Assembly: GCF_037975215.1 (NCBI RefSeq)
Contig: NZ_CP150239.1
Span: 410,001 to 474,000, forward strand
Direction of reading: 5' to 3'
Length of the DNA stretch: 64,000 nucleotides
Origin: Solibacillus sp. FSL R5-0449
GTDB taxonomy: Bacteria; Bacillota; Bacilli; Bacillales_A; Planococcaceae
The notes under the pieces: model-generated
The model's database searches: none
What the model saw: only the letters and a program-made list of their open reading frames with translations
What the model was told of the DNA's origin: nothing
Shown: positions 1-9,187 of the stretch, piece after piece
Layout: the number at the start of each line of letters is the position of its first letter
How positions within the stretch are numbered: the stretch's first letter is position 1
Position numbers and translations under genes: made by a program

Positions 1-1302
<1,302 letters not shown>

Positions 1303-1376
1303 ATTTTATTGCACAAATTCAATGAAACGTTTATCCAGTTTTGAAAGAATGAAATTTCTTTTAACTAAATAATTAA

Positions 1377-1493
1377 GTGAAGTGATGATGGCAAAGAGGT
1401 CACACCCGTTCCCATACCGAACACGGAAGTTAAGCTCTTTAGCGCCGATGGTAGTTGGGGGCTTCCCCCTGCGAGAGTAGGACGTCGCTTCGC
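1377..1493 (+). rRNA. rrf: 5S ribosomal RNA
   Basis: A 117-base gene whose 5' end (GTGAAGTGATG) pairs with its 3' end (CGTCGCTTCGC) to form helix I. The internal block CCGAACACGGAAGTTAAGC is the standard 5S signature. It lies about 75 bases after the 23S end. Confidence 0.97.
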
Positions 1494-1505
1494 TTATTTT
1501 TTTTG

Positions 1506-1581
1506 GGAGGATTAGCTCAGCTGGGAGAGCACCTGCCTTACAAGCAGGGGGTCGGCGGTTCGAGCCCGTCATCCTCCACCA
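1506..1581 (+). tRNA. tRNA-Val (anticodon TAC)
   Basis: The acceptor stem GGAGGAT/ATCCTCC closes a normal cloverleaf; the anticodon loop CTTACAA reads TAC; CCA is encoded. It is the first gene of a 14-tRNA cluster behind the 5S gene. Confidence 0.97.
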
Positions 1582-1591
1582 TTTTAATCAA

Positions 1592-1667
1592 GAGCCATTA
1601 GCTCAGTTGGTAGAGCATCTGACTTTTAATCAGAGGGTCGAAGGTTCGAGTCCTTCATGGCTCACCA
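1592..1667 (+). tRNA. tRNA-Lys (anticodon TTT)
   Basis: The acceptor stem GAGCCAT/ATGGCTC is intact; the anticodon loop CTTTTAA reads TTT; CCA is encoded. Confidence 0.97.
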
Positions 1668-1718
1668 GTTTTATAAAATTATACATACTGTCAGATATAA
1701 AAATTCTTGATGCATTTT

Positions 1719-1793
1719 GCGGAAGTAGTTCAGTGGTAGAACACCACCTTGCCAAGGTGGGGGTCGCGAGTTCGAACCTCGTCTTCCGCTCCA
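1719..1793 (+). tRNA. tRNA-Gly (anticodon GCC)
   Basis: The acceptor stem GCGGAAG/CTTCCGC is intact; the anticodon loop is TTGCCAA; CCA is encoded. Confidence 0.97.
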
Positions 1794-1798
1794 AAAAT

Positions 1799-1887
1799 GC
1801 CGGGGTGGCGGAACTGGCAGACGCACAGGACTTAAAATCCTGCGGTGAGTGATCACCGTGCCGGTTCGATTCCGGCCCTCGGCACCA
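1799..1887 (+). tRNA. tRNA-Leu (anticodon TAA)
   Basis: An 89-base class II tRNA with a long variable arm (CGGTGAGTGATCACCG). The anticodon loop CTTAAAA reads TAA; CCA is encoded. Confidence 0.97.
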
Positions 1888-1906
1888 TCTTTACAATAAA
1901 CAATAT

Positions 1907-1983
<77 letters not shown>

Positions 1984-2041
1984 TATAACTCAACTGGAAA
2001 AAGCTTAAATGCTTATCAAGTAGAGATAAACTTATTATCAT

Positions 2042-2115
2042 GGCTACCTAGCTCAGCTGGCTAGAGCATTCGGTTCATACCCGAAAGGTCGTGGGTTCGA
2101 CTCCCTCGGTAGCCA
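2042..2115 (+). tRNA. tRNA-Met (elongator, anticodon CAT), no encoded CCA
   Basis: The acceptor stem GGCTACC/GGTAGCC is fully paired at position 1-72, which marks it as elongator rather than initiator. The anticodon loop is TTCATAC. The gene ends with discriminator A followed by TTTTA, so CCA must be added post-transcriptionally. An Ile2 (lysidine) tRNA also has CAT, but the anticodon arm matches Met. Confidence 0.93.
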
Positions 2116-2127
2116 TTTTATACTTTT

Positions 2128-2220
2128 GGAGGTATACCCAAGTCTGGCTGAAGGGATCGGTCTTGAAAACCGACAGGCGGGTAACACCGCGCGGGGGTTC
2201 GAATCCCTCTACCTCCTCCA
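2128..2220 (+). tRNA. tRNA-Ser (anticodon TGA)
   Basis: A 93-base class II tRNA with a long variable arm. The anticodon loop CTTGAAA reads TGA; CCA is encoded. Confidence 0.97.
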
Positions 2221-2265
2221 TTTTTTACAAACTGGGTAATGAAAAAAGTATAAACATAATATTTT

Positions 2266-2340
<75 letters not shown>

Positions 2341-2343
2341 AAT

Positions 2344-2419
2344 GGTCCCGTGGTGTAGCGGTTAACATGCCTGCCTGTCACGCAGGAGATCGCCGGTTCG
2401 ATCCCGGTCGGGACCGCCA
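2344..2419 (+). tRNA. tRNA-Asp (anticodon GTC)
   Basis: The acceptor stem GGTCCCG/CGGGACC is intact; the anticodon loop CTGTCAC reads GTC; CCA is encoded. Confidence 0.97.
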
Positions 2420-2424
2420 TTTGT

Positions 2425-2500
2425 GGGTTTGTAGCTCAGTTGGTAGAGCATTAGATTGAAGCTCTAAGTGTCGGCGGTTCGATTCCGTCCAAACCCACCA
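2425..2500 (+). tRNA. tRNA-Phe (anticodon GAA)
   Basis: The acceptor stem GGGTTTG/CAAACCC is intact; the anticodon loop TTGAAGC reads GAA; CCA is encoded. Confidence 0.97.
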
Positions 2501-2503
2501 TAT

Positions 2504-2577
2504 GCGGGTGTAGTTTAGTGGTAAAACCTCAGCCTTCCAAGCTGATGTTGTCGGTTCGATTCCGATCACCCGCTCCA
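2504..2577 (+). tRNA. tRNA-Gly (anticodon TCC)
   Basis: The acceptor stem GCGGGTG/CACCCGC is intact; the anticodon loop CTTCCAA reads TCC; CCA is encoded. It is the second glycine isoacceptor in the cluster. Confidence 0.97.
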
Positions 2578-2587
2578 GTTTTTAAAT

Positions 2588-2664
<77 letters not shown>

Positions 2665-2675
2665 TATACAATTAT

Positions 2676-2751
2676 TCCGAAGTAGCTCAGTTGGTAGAGC
2701 ATCCGGCTGTTAACCGGCAGGTCGCAGGTTCGAGTCCTGCCTTCGGAGCCA
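2676..2751 (+). tRNA. tRNA-Asn (anticodon GTT)
   Basis: The acceptor stem TCCGAAG/CTTCGGA is intact; the anticodon loop CTGTTAA reads GTT; CCA is encoded. The next tRNA begins one base after its end. Confidence 0.97.
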
Positions 2752-2752
2752 T

Positions 2753-2824
2753 GGCCCGTTGGTCAAGTGGTTAAGACACCGCCCTTTCACGGCGGTAACA
2801 CGGGTTCGAATCCCGTACGGGTCA
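2753..2824 (+). tRNA. tRNA-Glu (anticodon TTC), no encoded CCA
   Basis: The acceptor stem GGCCCGT/ACGGGTC is intact; the anticodon loop CTTTCAC reads TTC. Discriminator A is followed by TTTTTA, so CCA is not encoded. It is the last gene of the cluster. Confidence 0.96.
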
Positions 2825-2830
2825 TTTTTA

Positions 2831-2860
2831 AGCATGTAGCAGAGGCTACATGCTTTTTTT
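2831..2860 (+). terminator. Terminator of the rRNA-tRNA operon
   Basis: A perfect 10-bp stem AGCATGTAGC/GCTACATGCT with loop AGAG is followed by a run of T. It sits directly behind tRNA-Glu. Confidence 0.93.
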
Positions 2861-3055
2861 ATGCTTTTAATCTCTCTTTGCTTTTGCTCCTTATTCCTTA
2901 TAAATAATATTCAACAGGTCTTATGAGTTTTTCTTAGATTACCGCCAGAATAATAAAGGTTTTTTGGCGTAAACACATTCAGAATTAATATTTTCCAAAA
3001 GTTGGTCGATATAAAAGGGGGTATAATTACACAAGACTTTAGGAGGGGTAATGGA

Positions 3056-3718
3056 ATGAGTTTTTTAAAAGGATTAGGATCTTTAATAGGTGAAGTAACG
3101 GGAGAGATTGTAGGCGGTACTGTTAACTTAATAGGCGAGGTAACAGGCAGCGAGTTCATTGAGGAAGTCGGGGACGGAATTAAAAAAGCCTCTGCTTTTG
3201 CCGGGGACAAATTAGGTGAGGCGGCGAGCGGAACGTGGGATGTGGCTGCAGGGATAATCACGCAGGACGAATATCAGCGGAAAGAAGGGTTTAGCGATCT
3301 TGGACAGGCTACAGGCGATACGTTGAAGGCGATCGGAAATACAGTAGTCCATGTGGCTAAAAATGGTGTCGAAGTAGTGGACAGTCTGGCAGTAGGGGAT
3401 ACAGAACGGCTGCAGGGCGGCGTCAAAGAGCTTGTGAAAGTCGGTGCTGTTGGGGCTTTGTCATTCGGTATCATTGATCTGGTCGATGGATCTGAAGGAG
3501 AAGCTTCGCCTATTTCCAATCAGACAGCTTCCTTGCCATTGGCGGACGGGGCATCGGATACTGCATTAGCGGAAAATCCGAACAACCATCATGTTGAGCC
3601 GCACTGGCGCACCTTGCCGAGTGGCGAGCAGATTTGGGTGGATGGTGATGGTGATACATCTATCAATACAAATGAAGGCTGGATTCAATCCAATCCGGAC
3701 TACCGTGTGAAACTATAG
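3056..3718 (+). CDS. Hypothetical protein with glycine-rich N-terminal repeats
   Basis: I do not recognise a characterised family. The start is the ATG at 3056, 7 bases after AGGAGGGG; an in-frame TTG at 3002 has no ribosome site. The 220-residue product opens with two related Gly/Val-rich segments containing LIGEVTG (about residues 7-35). A moderately hydrophobic middle follows, and the C-terminal tail (about 180-220) is rich in W, N, D and G, including IWVDGDGDTSINTNEGW. No signal peptide is evident, but the N-terminal half is amphipathic enough to meet a membrane. It stands alone between two terminators. The tail vaguely recalls low-complexity tails of some Firmicute proteins, which is too weak to assign a role. 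Confidence 0.75.
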   Translation: MSFLKGLGSLIGEVTGEIVGGTVNLIGEVTGSEFIEEVGDGIKKASAFAGDKLGEAASGTWDVAAGIITQDEYQRKEGFSDLGQATGDTLKAIGNTVVHVAKNGVEVVDSLAVGDTERLQGGVKELVKVGAVGALSFGIIDLVDGSEGEASPISNQTASLPLADGASDTALAENPNNHHVEPHWRTLPSGEQIWVDGDGDTSINTNEGWIQSNPDYRVKL

Positions 3719-3747
3719 AATCGTTCCATTCTGAAAAAAGATATGGC

Positions 3748-3785
3748 AGCCCTGATCAAATTATTTGATCGGGGCTGATTTTTTT
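3748..3785 (+). terminator. Terminator
   Basis: A 13-bp stem AGCCCTGATCAAA/TTTGATCGGGGCT (one G-T pair) is followed by TGATTTTTTT. It ends the gene at 3056. Confidence 0.9.
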
Positions 3786-4062
3786 ATGAAATAAAAGTTG
3801 TTCGGGCGATGGGTTACCTGATTAAAAGGAGTGATATCTGTACGGAGTATCCACCAAAAGTATACATATTTCTATACAATATTGTGATGAATGCAGCCAC
3901 CGCCAAAATATGTTCAATCTACTGCTGGATCTAGCTTTGTAGAAATATACATAGGCTGCATGTCTACCAACTTGTACGCCCCTTATTCTTTAAGAGTGTC
4001 CTTATAAATGTTTTCTAAAAGTGTTGCGATAGCATTTCTAAGGAGGCCAAAGCTAAACTGCA
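3786..4062. other. Intergenic, possible gene remnant
   Basis: No intact gene is seen. On the minus strand, short open segments (about 4050 down to 3900) read like protein but are interrupted by stops, for example LLRNAIATLLENIYKDTLKE followed by a stop. This may be debris of a lost gene; I cannot name it. Confidence 0.25.
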
Positions 4063-4461
4063 TTACCTTCTCACACTTGGAGTAACAGGGTGAATAAATA
4101 TCTGTTTCATATCTACTGCTTCAAACTGTTCCTCTAACAATTGCTTCACCCGGTTATAATCAATCCGATACCATTTCGTTCGATCTGTGCAAAACTTATT
4201 AAGTGTATTTGTTGAAACGATAACACCTAACTTTTCTAGCTTTTGAATGATTCGCATAATTTTAGGGACATTCCAGAAAAGCAATTGCTTTGACCAATCC
4301 TCATATGACTGGCAATACCAGATTTCTCCGTTCCTTAAAACCCCTTGCTCTTCAAGTTTTTCATGAAGCTGTTGAAGTAATAATGCACCGTTTATACCAA
4401 CTACTGTTGCTAAATCTTGTGATAAACTCATTTGTTCCCCATCTACTAAGAATATACTCAT
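4063..4461 (-). CDS. Short winged-helix protein, paralogue of the upstream replisome-organiser-like gene
   Basis: The 132-residue protein is clearly related to the N-terminal half of its neighbour at 4555-5355. Both share LLQQLH, an RNGEIWYCQSYE/RDGEVWYCQSYE block and DRTKWYRIDY. This region is the winged-helix DNA-binding module seen at the N-terminus of phage/plasmid replication-initiation proteins. It ends right after the winged helix and lacks the C-terminal domain of the paralogue, so it is either a truncated duplicate or a stand-alone DNA-binding protein. The start ATG follows AGGAGG at 7 bases, so it looks expressed. Only about 90 bases separate it from the longer copy, which is transcribed first. 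Confidence 0.8.
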   Translation of the reverse strand: MSIFLVDGEQMSLSQDLATVVGINGALLLQQLHEKLEEQGVLRNGEIWYCQSYEDWSKQLLFWNVPKIMRIIQKLEKLGVIVSTNTLNKFCTDRTKWYRIDYNRVKQLLEEQFEAVDMKQIFIHPVTPSVRR

Positions 4462-4554
4462 TTTCCATCCTCCTAATAATTGATTTCACATTTTATATAA
4501 CTGATTGATACATAAAAAGGGGACATTCAGTTAAAAGTTTTTAAAATATATCAT

Positions 4555-5355
4555 TTAATCCCATTCGCTAGGTCCGGTTTCTCCTTCTGAAAAATCAAGT
4601 TCAAATGGGGGAGATGGCATATCATAACGTTTACGTGCAATGGCATTGTTATAGTAGGATTCAAAGTTTTCTTCTTTAAACAATGTCGATGGCCGTAAAT
4701 ATTTTTGCATAAGTAAATCATCCATCCAACTTCTAACTTGTTCATCAATGACCATAAAGCAGTCTTCGATTGTAAAGCCATCATTTAAGCGTGAAGCGAT
4801 ATGTCGCTGGTTTGCTTTTAATTTTTTATTGAAGTTCGTTAATGCTTTTTCATTTAAGTATTCAATGACCATATAGATGGCATCTGTTTTATTTGTAATG
4901 TTTTTTTGAATGTCTTTAACTTCTCTTAAATAAGAGCGTTCCGTATGAACCTGTTGCGATGGTTCCTCCTGTAACACTGGCGTCGTTTCCGCTGTACCAT
5001 TGGATGGATGATTTTGGCCACTGTGAGCAAAAAAATATGCATCCACCATTTTATAGTCAATGCGATACCATTTAGTACGGTCTCCTAAATAACGATTAAA
5101 ACGACTATTGGAAATGACCAAACCTAATTTCTCTAAGCGCAAAAATTTCTTTTTAATCTTTTGAACGCCCCAAAAAGGAAATTGCTTCTGCCAGCGTTCA
5201 TAAGACTGGCAATACCAGACTTCACCGTCCCGTGTCACACCTTGGTGATGTAACCTGAAATGCAATTGCTGTAACAATACGGCTTCTTCTAGACCGATAG
5301 CCATTGCTAATTGCGGATATATTAATAACGGTGCATCATTTACAAGTGGTTTCAT
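4555..5355 (-). CDS. Phage replisome-organiser-like protein (winged helix plus conserved phage C-terminal domain)
   Basis: A 266-residue protein. Residues about 10-110 form the replication-type winged helix (GEVWYCQSYERW, DRTKWYRIDY). A polar linker follows. Residues about 160-243 match the conserved phage C-terminal domain family (Phg_2220_C/TIGR02220 type), with YLNEKALTNF, RLNDGFTIEDCFMVID, KYLRPSTLF and FESYYNNA. In phages such proteins bind the origin and help load helicase (DnaD-like role). No other phage genes lie nearby, so this looks like a domesticated or solitary copy, possibly plasmid- or phage-derived. The start is supported by an AAGGGAGC site. It is in tandem with the shorter paralogue downstream. 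Confidence 0.85.
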   Translation of the reverse strand: MKPLVNDAPLLIYPQLAMAIGLEEAVLLQQLHFRLHHQGVTRDGEVWYCQSYERWQKQFPFWGVQKIKKKFLRLEKLGLVISNSRFNRYLGDRTKWYRIDYKMVDAYFFAHSGQNHPSNGTAETTPVLQEEPSQQVHTERSYLREVKDIQKNITNKTDAIYMVIEYLNEKALTNFNKKLKANQRHIASRLNDGFTIEDCFMVIDEQVRSWMDDLLMQKYLRPSTLFKEENFESYYNNAIARKRYDMPSPPFELDFSEGETGPSEWD

Positions 5356-5526
5356 CTAAAAAGCTCCCTTCTTCTTTTAAGCACTATATGTCATTCAAAA
5401 AACGAAAAAGGGACAAATCCCACTCTATAATTTTGGTTGATCTAGAAAAGGATGATCAAACCATTACTACCAAAAAGATATATTAGATACTATTCAAAAA
5501 TAACTTCCTTTCTTTATTAAAAAATC

Positions 5527-5532
5527 TATAAT
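5527..5532 (+). promoter_or_regulatory. Possible -10 box of the SLH-MBL gene
   Basis: TATAAT lies 20 bases before the ATG at 5552. No good -35 box is seen 17 bases upstream, so the assignment is weak. The ribosome site GGGAGG lies between them. Confidence 0.35.
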
Positions 5533-5551
5533 AAATAAGGGAGGTTAGAAA

Positions 5552-7120
5552 ATGAAAAAAGTTTTTAGTTTATTATTAGTGTTTATTCTAGCTGTATCCA
5601 CGATGTTATATGCTTCACCAACAAGTGCGGAACAAGTGTTTACTGATGTACCGCCAAAGCATAGTAACTATCAGGATATAGCTTATTTATTGAATAAAGG
5701 GATTATTAGTGCCGACAAAAAGACGTACGGTGTAAAAGATATTGTGACGCGTGAAGAAGTAGCGGTCATGGTGGCAAAAGCTGTCGGTCTTGATGGGACA
5801 CAGCGAGCGACAAAATTTAAAGATGTTCCGAAGTCACATAAAAACAGCGGATATATTCAATCAGCTGTAGAAGCCGGCATCATTAACGGCTATACGGACG
5901 GCACATTCAAGCCGACGACAAAAGTGACGCGTGGTCATATGGCAGCATTTATTGCACGCGCATTTGATTTACCTACTGGCACGAAAACATTTAAAGATGT
6001 AAAAAAAGGGCATACAGCATATGAAGCAGTGAGCCAACTAGCTGCCGCAAAAATTACTACTGGTTATGAAGACGGTACATTCAAGCCTGCGAATAATTTA
6101 ACACGTGCTCATATTTCCGCGTTTTTAGCACGCGCGGTGAAGTATCAGGAAAGCTTAGGGTCAACATCTTCTAAATTGAATGTCCACTTTTTAGATGTTG
6201 GACAAGGTGACTCGATTTTTGTTCAAGCACCAAATGGCAAAACAATGCTTATTGATGCAGGGACGAAAGAATACGGCAGCACGGTTGTTGCTTATTTGAA
6301 ATCTAAAAATGTGAAGAAGCTTGATTATGTAGTAGCAACACATCCGGATGCCGATCATATCGGTGGATTAGCAGCAGTACTGGAAAGCTTTACGGTTGGA
6401 GAATTTATTAACAGCGGAAAAGTCCATACAACAGCAACGTATGAAAACTTACTGAAGATGGTAGTCGAGAAAAAAATTCCGTATACAGAGCCGAAAGTAG
6501 GCGACTTGATTTCATTGGATTCAAATGTGAAAACTCAAGTTTTAGCTGTCAATGCGCAGGCAAGTGATATGAATGATGCTTCGATCGTATTAAAACTGAC
6601 CTATCAAAACATTTCTTTCTTATTGATGGGCGATGCGGATGCAGGAATCGAGGATCAAATTGCGAAGAAATATGATGTTTCCGCAACGATTTTAAAAGCG
6701 GGTCATCACGGTTCAAGCTCAAGTAGCTCGCTTGCATTTTTGCAGAAGGTAAATCCGAAAGCGGTTATTTTAAGTTATGGAGAGGGCAACAGCTATGGCC
6801 ATCCGCATAAAGAAGTGATTACAAATATTAAAACGGTTGGTACAAAAGCTTACTCAACTGCACAGGATGGTACAATTGTTGTGACAACGAACGGTCAATC
6901 TTACTCAATTAGTGCAAAAGAGTTTATCGTACCCAATACGGCACCTGAACAACCAAAAGGTGATGTGAATTCGGGGACGTATGTTATTCCTGGCGCACCG
7001 ACTGCATTTAAAAACTGTACAGAAATGCGAGTTTATTATCCGAAAGGTGTCAGCTCATCGCATCCCGCTTATGCAACAGCAAGAGACGGCGATAAAGATG
7101 GCTGGGCTTGTGAATTATAA
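5552..7120 (+). CDS. Surface-anchored SLH / ComEC-like metallo-beta-lactamase / Excalibur protein
   Basis: The 522-residue exported protein has a signal peptide (1-26, cleavage after TSA). Three SLH repeats follow (about 29-71, 88-132, 147-190), each with the TRxxxAxxxARA-type core that binds pyruvylated secondary cell-wall polymer. Residues about 209-455 are a metallo-beta-lactamase-fold domain of the type found at the C-terminus of ComEC: FLDVGQGDS, HPDADHIGG (H264, D266, D268, H269), LLMGDAD and GHHGSS. The C-terminus (485-522) is an Excalibur calcium-binding domain with C489, the acidic loop DGDKDGWACE and C520. The likely role is a cell-surface hydrolase, perhaps a nuclease or phosphodiesterase; the substrate is unknown. 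A terminator follows; it is monocistronic. Confidence 0.92.
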   Translation: MKKVFSLLLVFILAVSTMLYASPTSAEQVFTDVPPKHSNYQDIAYLLNKGIISADKKTYGVKDIVTREEVAVMVAKAVGLDGTQRATKFKDVPKSHKNSGYIQSAVEAGIINGYTDGTFKPTTKVTRGHMAAFIARAFDLPTGTKTFKDVKKGHTAYEAVSQLAAAKITTGYEDGTFKPANNLTRAHISAFLARAVKYQESLGSTSSKLNVHFLDVGQGDSIFVQAPNGKTMLIDAGTKEYGSTVVAYLKSKNVKKLDYVVATHPDADHIGGLAAVLESFTVGEFINSGKVHTTATYENLLKMVVEKKIPYTEPKVGDLISLDSNVKTQVLAVNAQASDMNDASIVLKLTYQNISFLLMGDADAGIEDQIAKKYDVSATILKAGHHGSSSSSSLAFLQKVNPKAVILSYGEGNSYGHPHKEVITNIKTVGTKAYSTAQDGTIVVTTNGQSYSISAKEFIVPNTAPEQPKGDVNSGTYVIPGAPTAFKNCTEMRVYYPKGVSSSHPAYATARDGDKDGWACEL

Positions 7121-7130
7121 TATACGTGAA

Positions 7131-7166
7131 GCAGCTTAAGTGAATTTTTGCTTAAGCTGTTTTTTT
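7131..7166 (+). terminator. Terminator of the SLH-MBL gene
   Basis: The stem CAGCTTAAG/CTTAAGCTG with loop TGAATTTTTG is followed by TTTTTTT. Confidence 0.9.
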
Positions 7167-7177
7167 GTTGGGCGTTT

Positions 7178-7497
7178 TTATTAGAACAATGGTATGGAAT
7201 ATTAGAAAAGTTGGAGGGGATATTAGAAGAAACTTGGGTGATATTAGAAGTTCCGCCGGTTTCAGCTGATTTGAAGCTTCATTTTCGCCTGAATACGCTG
7301 AACTTGACTTGCGATCAAAATTTATTAGAACAATTGGACCGGATATTAGAAGAAGTCCAGGAGATATTAGCTGATCGGTAGGGGATATTAGAACAAAGCG
7401 ACTACTTATTAGAACAACTCCGAATTATATTAGAAAATCGCAACTTTATTAGAACAAATAAAATTATATTAGAACTTTTCCGAACTTATTAGAACAT
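7178..7497. repeat. Intergenic 21-bp-period repeat array, locus A
   Basis: The core TATTAGAA recurs with TTAG at 7181, 7202, 7223, 7244, then 7325, 7346, 7367, 7388, 7409, 7430, 7449, 7469 and 7489. Spacing is exactly 21 for most units and 19-20 at the end; the stretch 7250-7320 is degenerate. The sequence between cores is not conserved. On the opposite strand the core reads TTCTAATA, related to the cores of the arrays at 20798 and 61787. The stretch contains no gene; an open frame here simply reads the 21-base period as a 7-residue ILE repeat. Confidence 0.8.
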
Positions 7498-7548
7498 TTG
7501 CGGCCAATCTTATAATGTGTGTATCTTTAAGGTAAAGGGGTGGATGAA

Positions 7549-7770
7549 ATGAAGCACGAATATAAAAAGCAGAAAAAGAGCTGTATGGCACAAAAGCAAA
7601 GCCGGTATTACTGGACGTGCCCCAACAGAAGTACATCTGTATCGAGGGTGAGGGCAATCTTTCGCGTTAAAACATTGGTGCACCGTGAGATTTATTTATC
7701 GGATCCGCGTAAAGTAACCGGTGATCGATTGAAAACATTGCTACGCTACCGTGTAGAAGAAAATAAATGA
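7549..7770 (+). CDS. Small basic protein, unknown
   Basis: The 73-residue, Lys/Arg-rich protein is not recognised. The ATG at 7549 is preferred over the in-frame GTG at 7540 because TAAAGGGG (7533-7540) is then 8 bases away. There are two cysteines (in KKSCMAQ and TCPNR) and no membrane segment. It has its own terminator. Its reality rests on the ribosome site, the terminator and the position between repeat array and subtilase. Confidence 0.5.
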   Translation: MKHEYKKQKKSCMAQKQSRYYWTCPNRSTSVSRVRAIFRVKTLVHREIYLSDPRKVTGDRLKTLLRYRVEENK

Positions 7771-7811
7771 AAAACGAAACACCAGCAGCATGTCCAGTGT
7801 TTCGTTTTTTT
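7771..7811. terminator. Bidirectional terminator
   Basis: The 11-bp stem AAACGAAACAC/GTGTTTCGTTT has T runs on both sides. It serves the small gene (+) and the subtilase gene (-), which are convergent. Confidence 0.9.
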
Positions 7812-7821
7812 AGATTAACTA

Positions 7822-9123
7822 TTACTGAACGCGGGCAAACCCGAATCCTGAAGCGTAGTCATCGCCTGTACCTGCACCGTAACCGCCTTTAATGTCTACA
7901 GCTTTTGCACGTGTTTGTAAGTTCGAGCGCAGTTGCGTGTGAGACCAAGACGGGTTTTGAGCCCAAATTTTTGCAGCTAAACCTGATACGTGAGGTGTAG
8001 CCATCGATGTACCGCTAATTGTGTTATAGCCACCGTTATACCATGTAGAGTAAATAGCTGAACCAGGGGCTGAAATTTCGATATCACCTTGCTGGATGAC
8101 ATAGTCGCCAGCAGTAGAAGCGTATCCGCGTGAAGAGTAGTCAGCTACACGGTAAGTTCCGTTTTGCTGTACATTTTCCAGTGCAGCAACCGCAATGGCA
8201 TTCGGTAATGCACCTGGATAACCGATTGATCCTTGAGAATAACCTGAGTTACCAGCAGCCGCAACAACAAGTACGCCTTTGCTGTATGCATAGTTAACAG
8301 CACTTGAAATTAGGCTGTTGTTCGCTGAAGAACCTAATGACATGTTGATGACTGTTTTCGTTCTAGTCGATGTTGCTTGGTCAGCCGCATGACGGATTGC
8401 AGCAGCAATGTCATCTGAGTAACCAGAACCGCTGTCTGTTAACACTTTGTATGCCCAAAGATCTGCATCTGGAGCAACACCGTAAACGCCGCCTCGGTCG
8501 CTACCGCCATCAGCCAATGCTGAACCGGCAACATGCGTACCGTGGCCGTTTCTGTCAGTACAGCTATTGTTTACGACAGTTGTCGCTGTTGTGAAGTCTT
8601 TACATTGTTCCACATTATTGGCTAGGTCAGGGTGGGAAGTGTTTACTCCTGTATCAAGTACAGCGATATTTACGCCGCTTCCTCCAGATGTAGATGTTAA
8701 TGAACTATTGTTATAAATCGCTTTAATTCCCCATGGTACTTGCTGGGAAGCTCTTGCGAAAGCTGATGCATCCGGTGTTCTTTCTTCCACTGTATAATCC
8801 TGTCCCAATTCAAAATTGGTCGGATCTAATGAAACGACAGGAACTTTTGTCACAGTGAAATTTTTATTCTTTTGTAGTGCTTGGAATTGCTTTTCATTCA
8901 TTTCCGTTGAAAATCCGTTCTCTGTTAATTCCCAACGAGCTGAATATTGTGCTTTTGCTGATTGTTTAGCAGACTGATTGTTTGCTTCAACGTACACACG
9001 GAACTTTTCCTGTCCGACATTGTTTGCCGAATTGTCTTCACTACCTAAAGTAGCCGCTTGTGCCGGACTCATTAATGATCCTGCAATTAAAAGACTAAAT
9101 AATGTACTCTTTACCTTTTTCAT
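7822..9123 (-). CDS. Secreted subtilisin-like serine protease (S8)
   Basis: A 433-residue preproprotein. The signal peptide is 1-23 (ending AQA). The propeptide, an I9-type intramolecular chaperone, spans about 40-115. The peptidase domain spans about 128-433. The catalytic triad is complete: D157 in AVLDTGVNTSHPDL, H194 in NGHGTHVAGS and S373 in SGTSMATPHVSG, with oxyanion N292 in AAAGNSG. Two cysteines between the D and H motifs (C174, C188) may form a disulfide, as in several cold-adapted Bacillaceae subtilisins. The GGGGTC-type ribosome site (AAAAGGGG) precedes the ATG. It is divergent from the RRNPP regulator at 9256, with palindromes in the shared region, so it is the obvious candidate target of that regulator. 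Confidence 0.95.
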   Translation of the reverse strand: MKKVKSTLFSLLIAGSLMSPAQAATLGSEDNSANNVGQEKFRVYVEANNQSAKQSAKAQYSARWELTENGFSTEMNEKQFQALQKNKNFTVTKVPVVSLDPTNFELGQDYTVEERTPDASAFARASQQVPWGIKAIYNNSSLTSTSGGSGVNIAVLDTGVNTSHPDLANNVEQCKDFTTATTVVNNSCTDRNGHGTHVAGSALADGGSDRGGVYGVAPDADLWAYKVLTDSGSGYSDDIAAAIRHAADQATSTRTKTVINMSLGSSANNSLISSAVNYAYSKGVLVVAAAGNSGYSQGSIGYPGALPNAIAVAALENVQQNGTYRVADYSSRGYASTAGDYVIQQGDIEISAPGSAIYSTWYNGGYNTISGTSMATPHVSGLAAKIWAQNPSWSHTQLRSNLQTRAKAVDIKGGYGAGTGDDYASGFGFARVQ

Positions 9124-9144
9124 TTTTCCTGACCCCTTTTCAAA

Positions 9145-9161
9145 ATGTATTTGGATTACAT
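9145..9161. promoter_or_regulatory. Palindrome in front of the subtilase gene
   Basis: ATGTA-TTTGGAT-TACAT is a 5-7-5 inverted repeat located 22-38 bases upstream of the subtilase start. Its size and layout resemble a PlcR box (TATG...CATA) but the sequence differs. It is a candidate operator of the adjacent HTH-TPR regulator. Confidence 0.4.
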
Positions 9162-9187
9162 ATTGAATTTATCACATTACTAGTTTT

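Noticed and set aside
3909-4010. Short plus-strand frame starting MQPPPKYVQST
   Set aside because: No ribosome site; equally likely to be chance or part of the minus-strand remnant.
5435-5465. Imperfect inverted repeat GGTTGATC...GATCAAACC
   Set aside because: No T run and no gene ending there; too imperfect to call an operator.
7148-7381. 77-codon frame with repeated ILE heptads
   Set aside because: It starts in the terminator hairpin, has no ribosome site, and its repeat is the 21-bp array read in frame; noted because the heptad could matter for the origin of the array.
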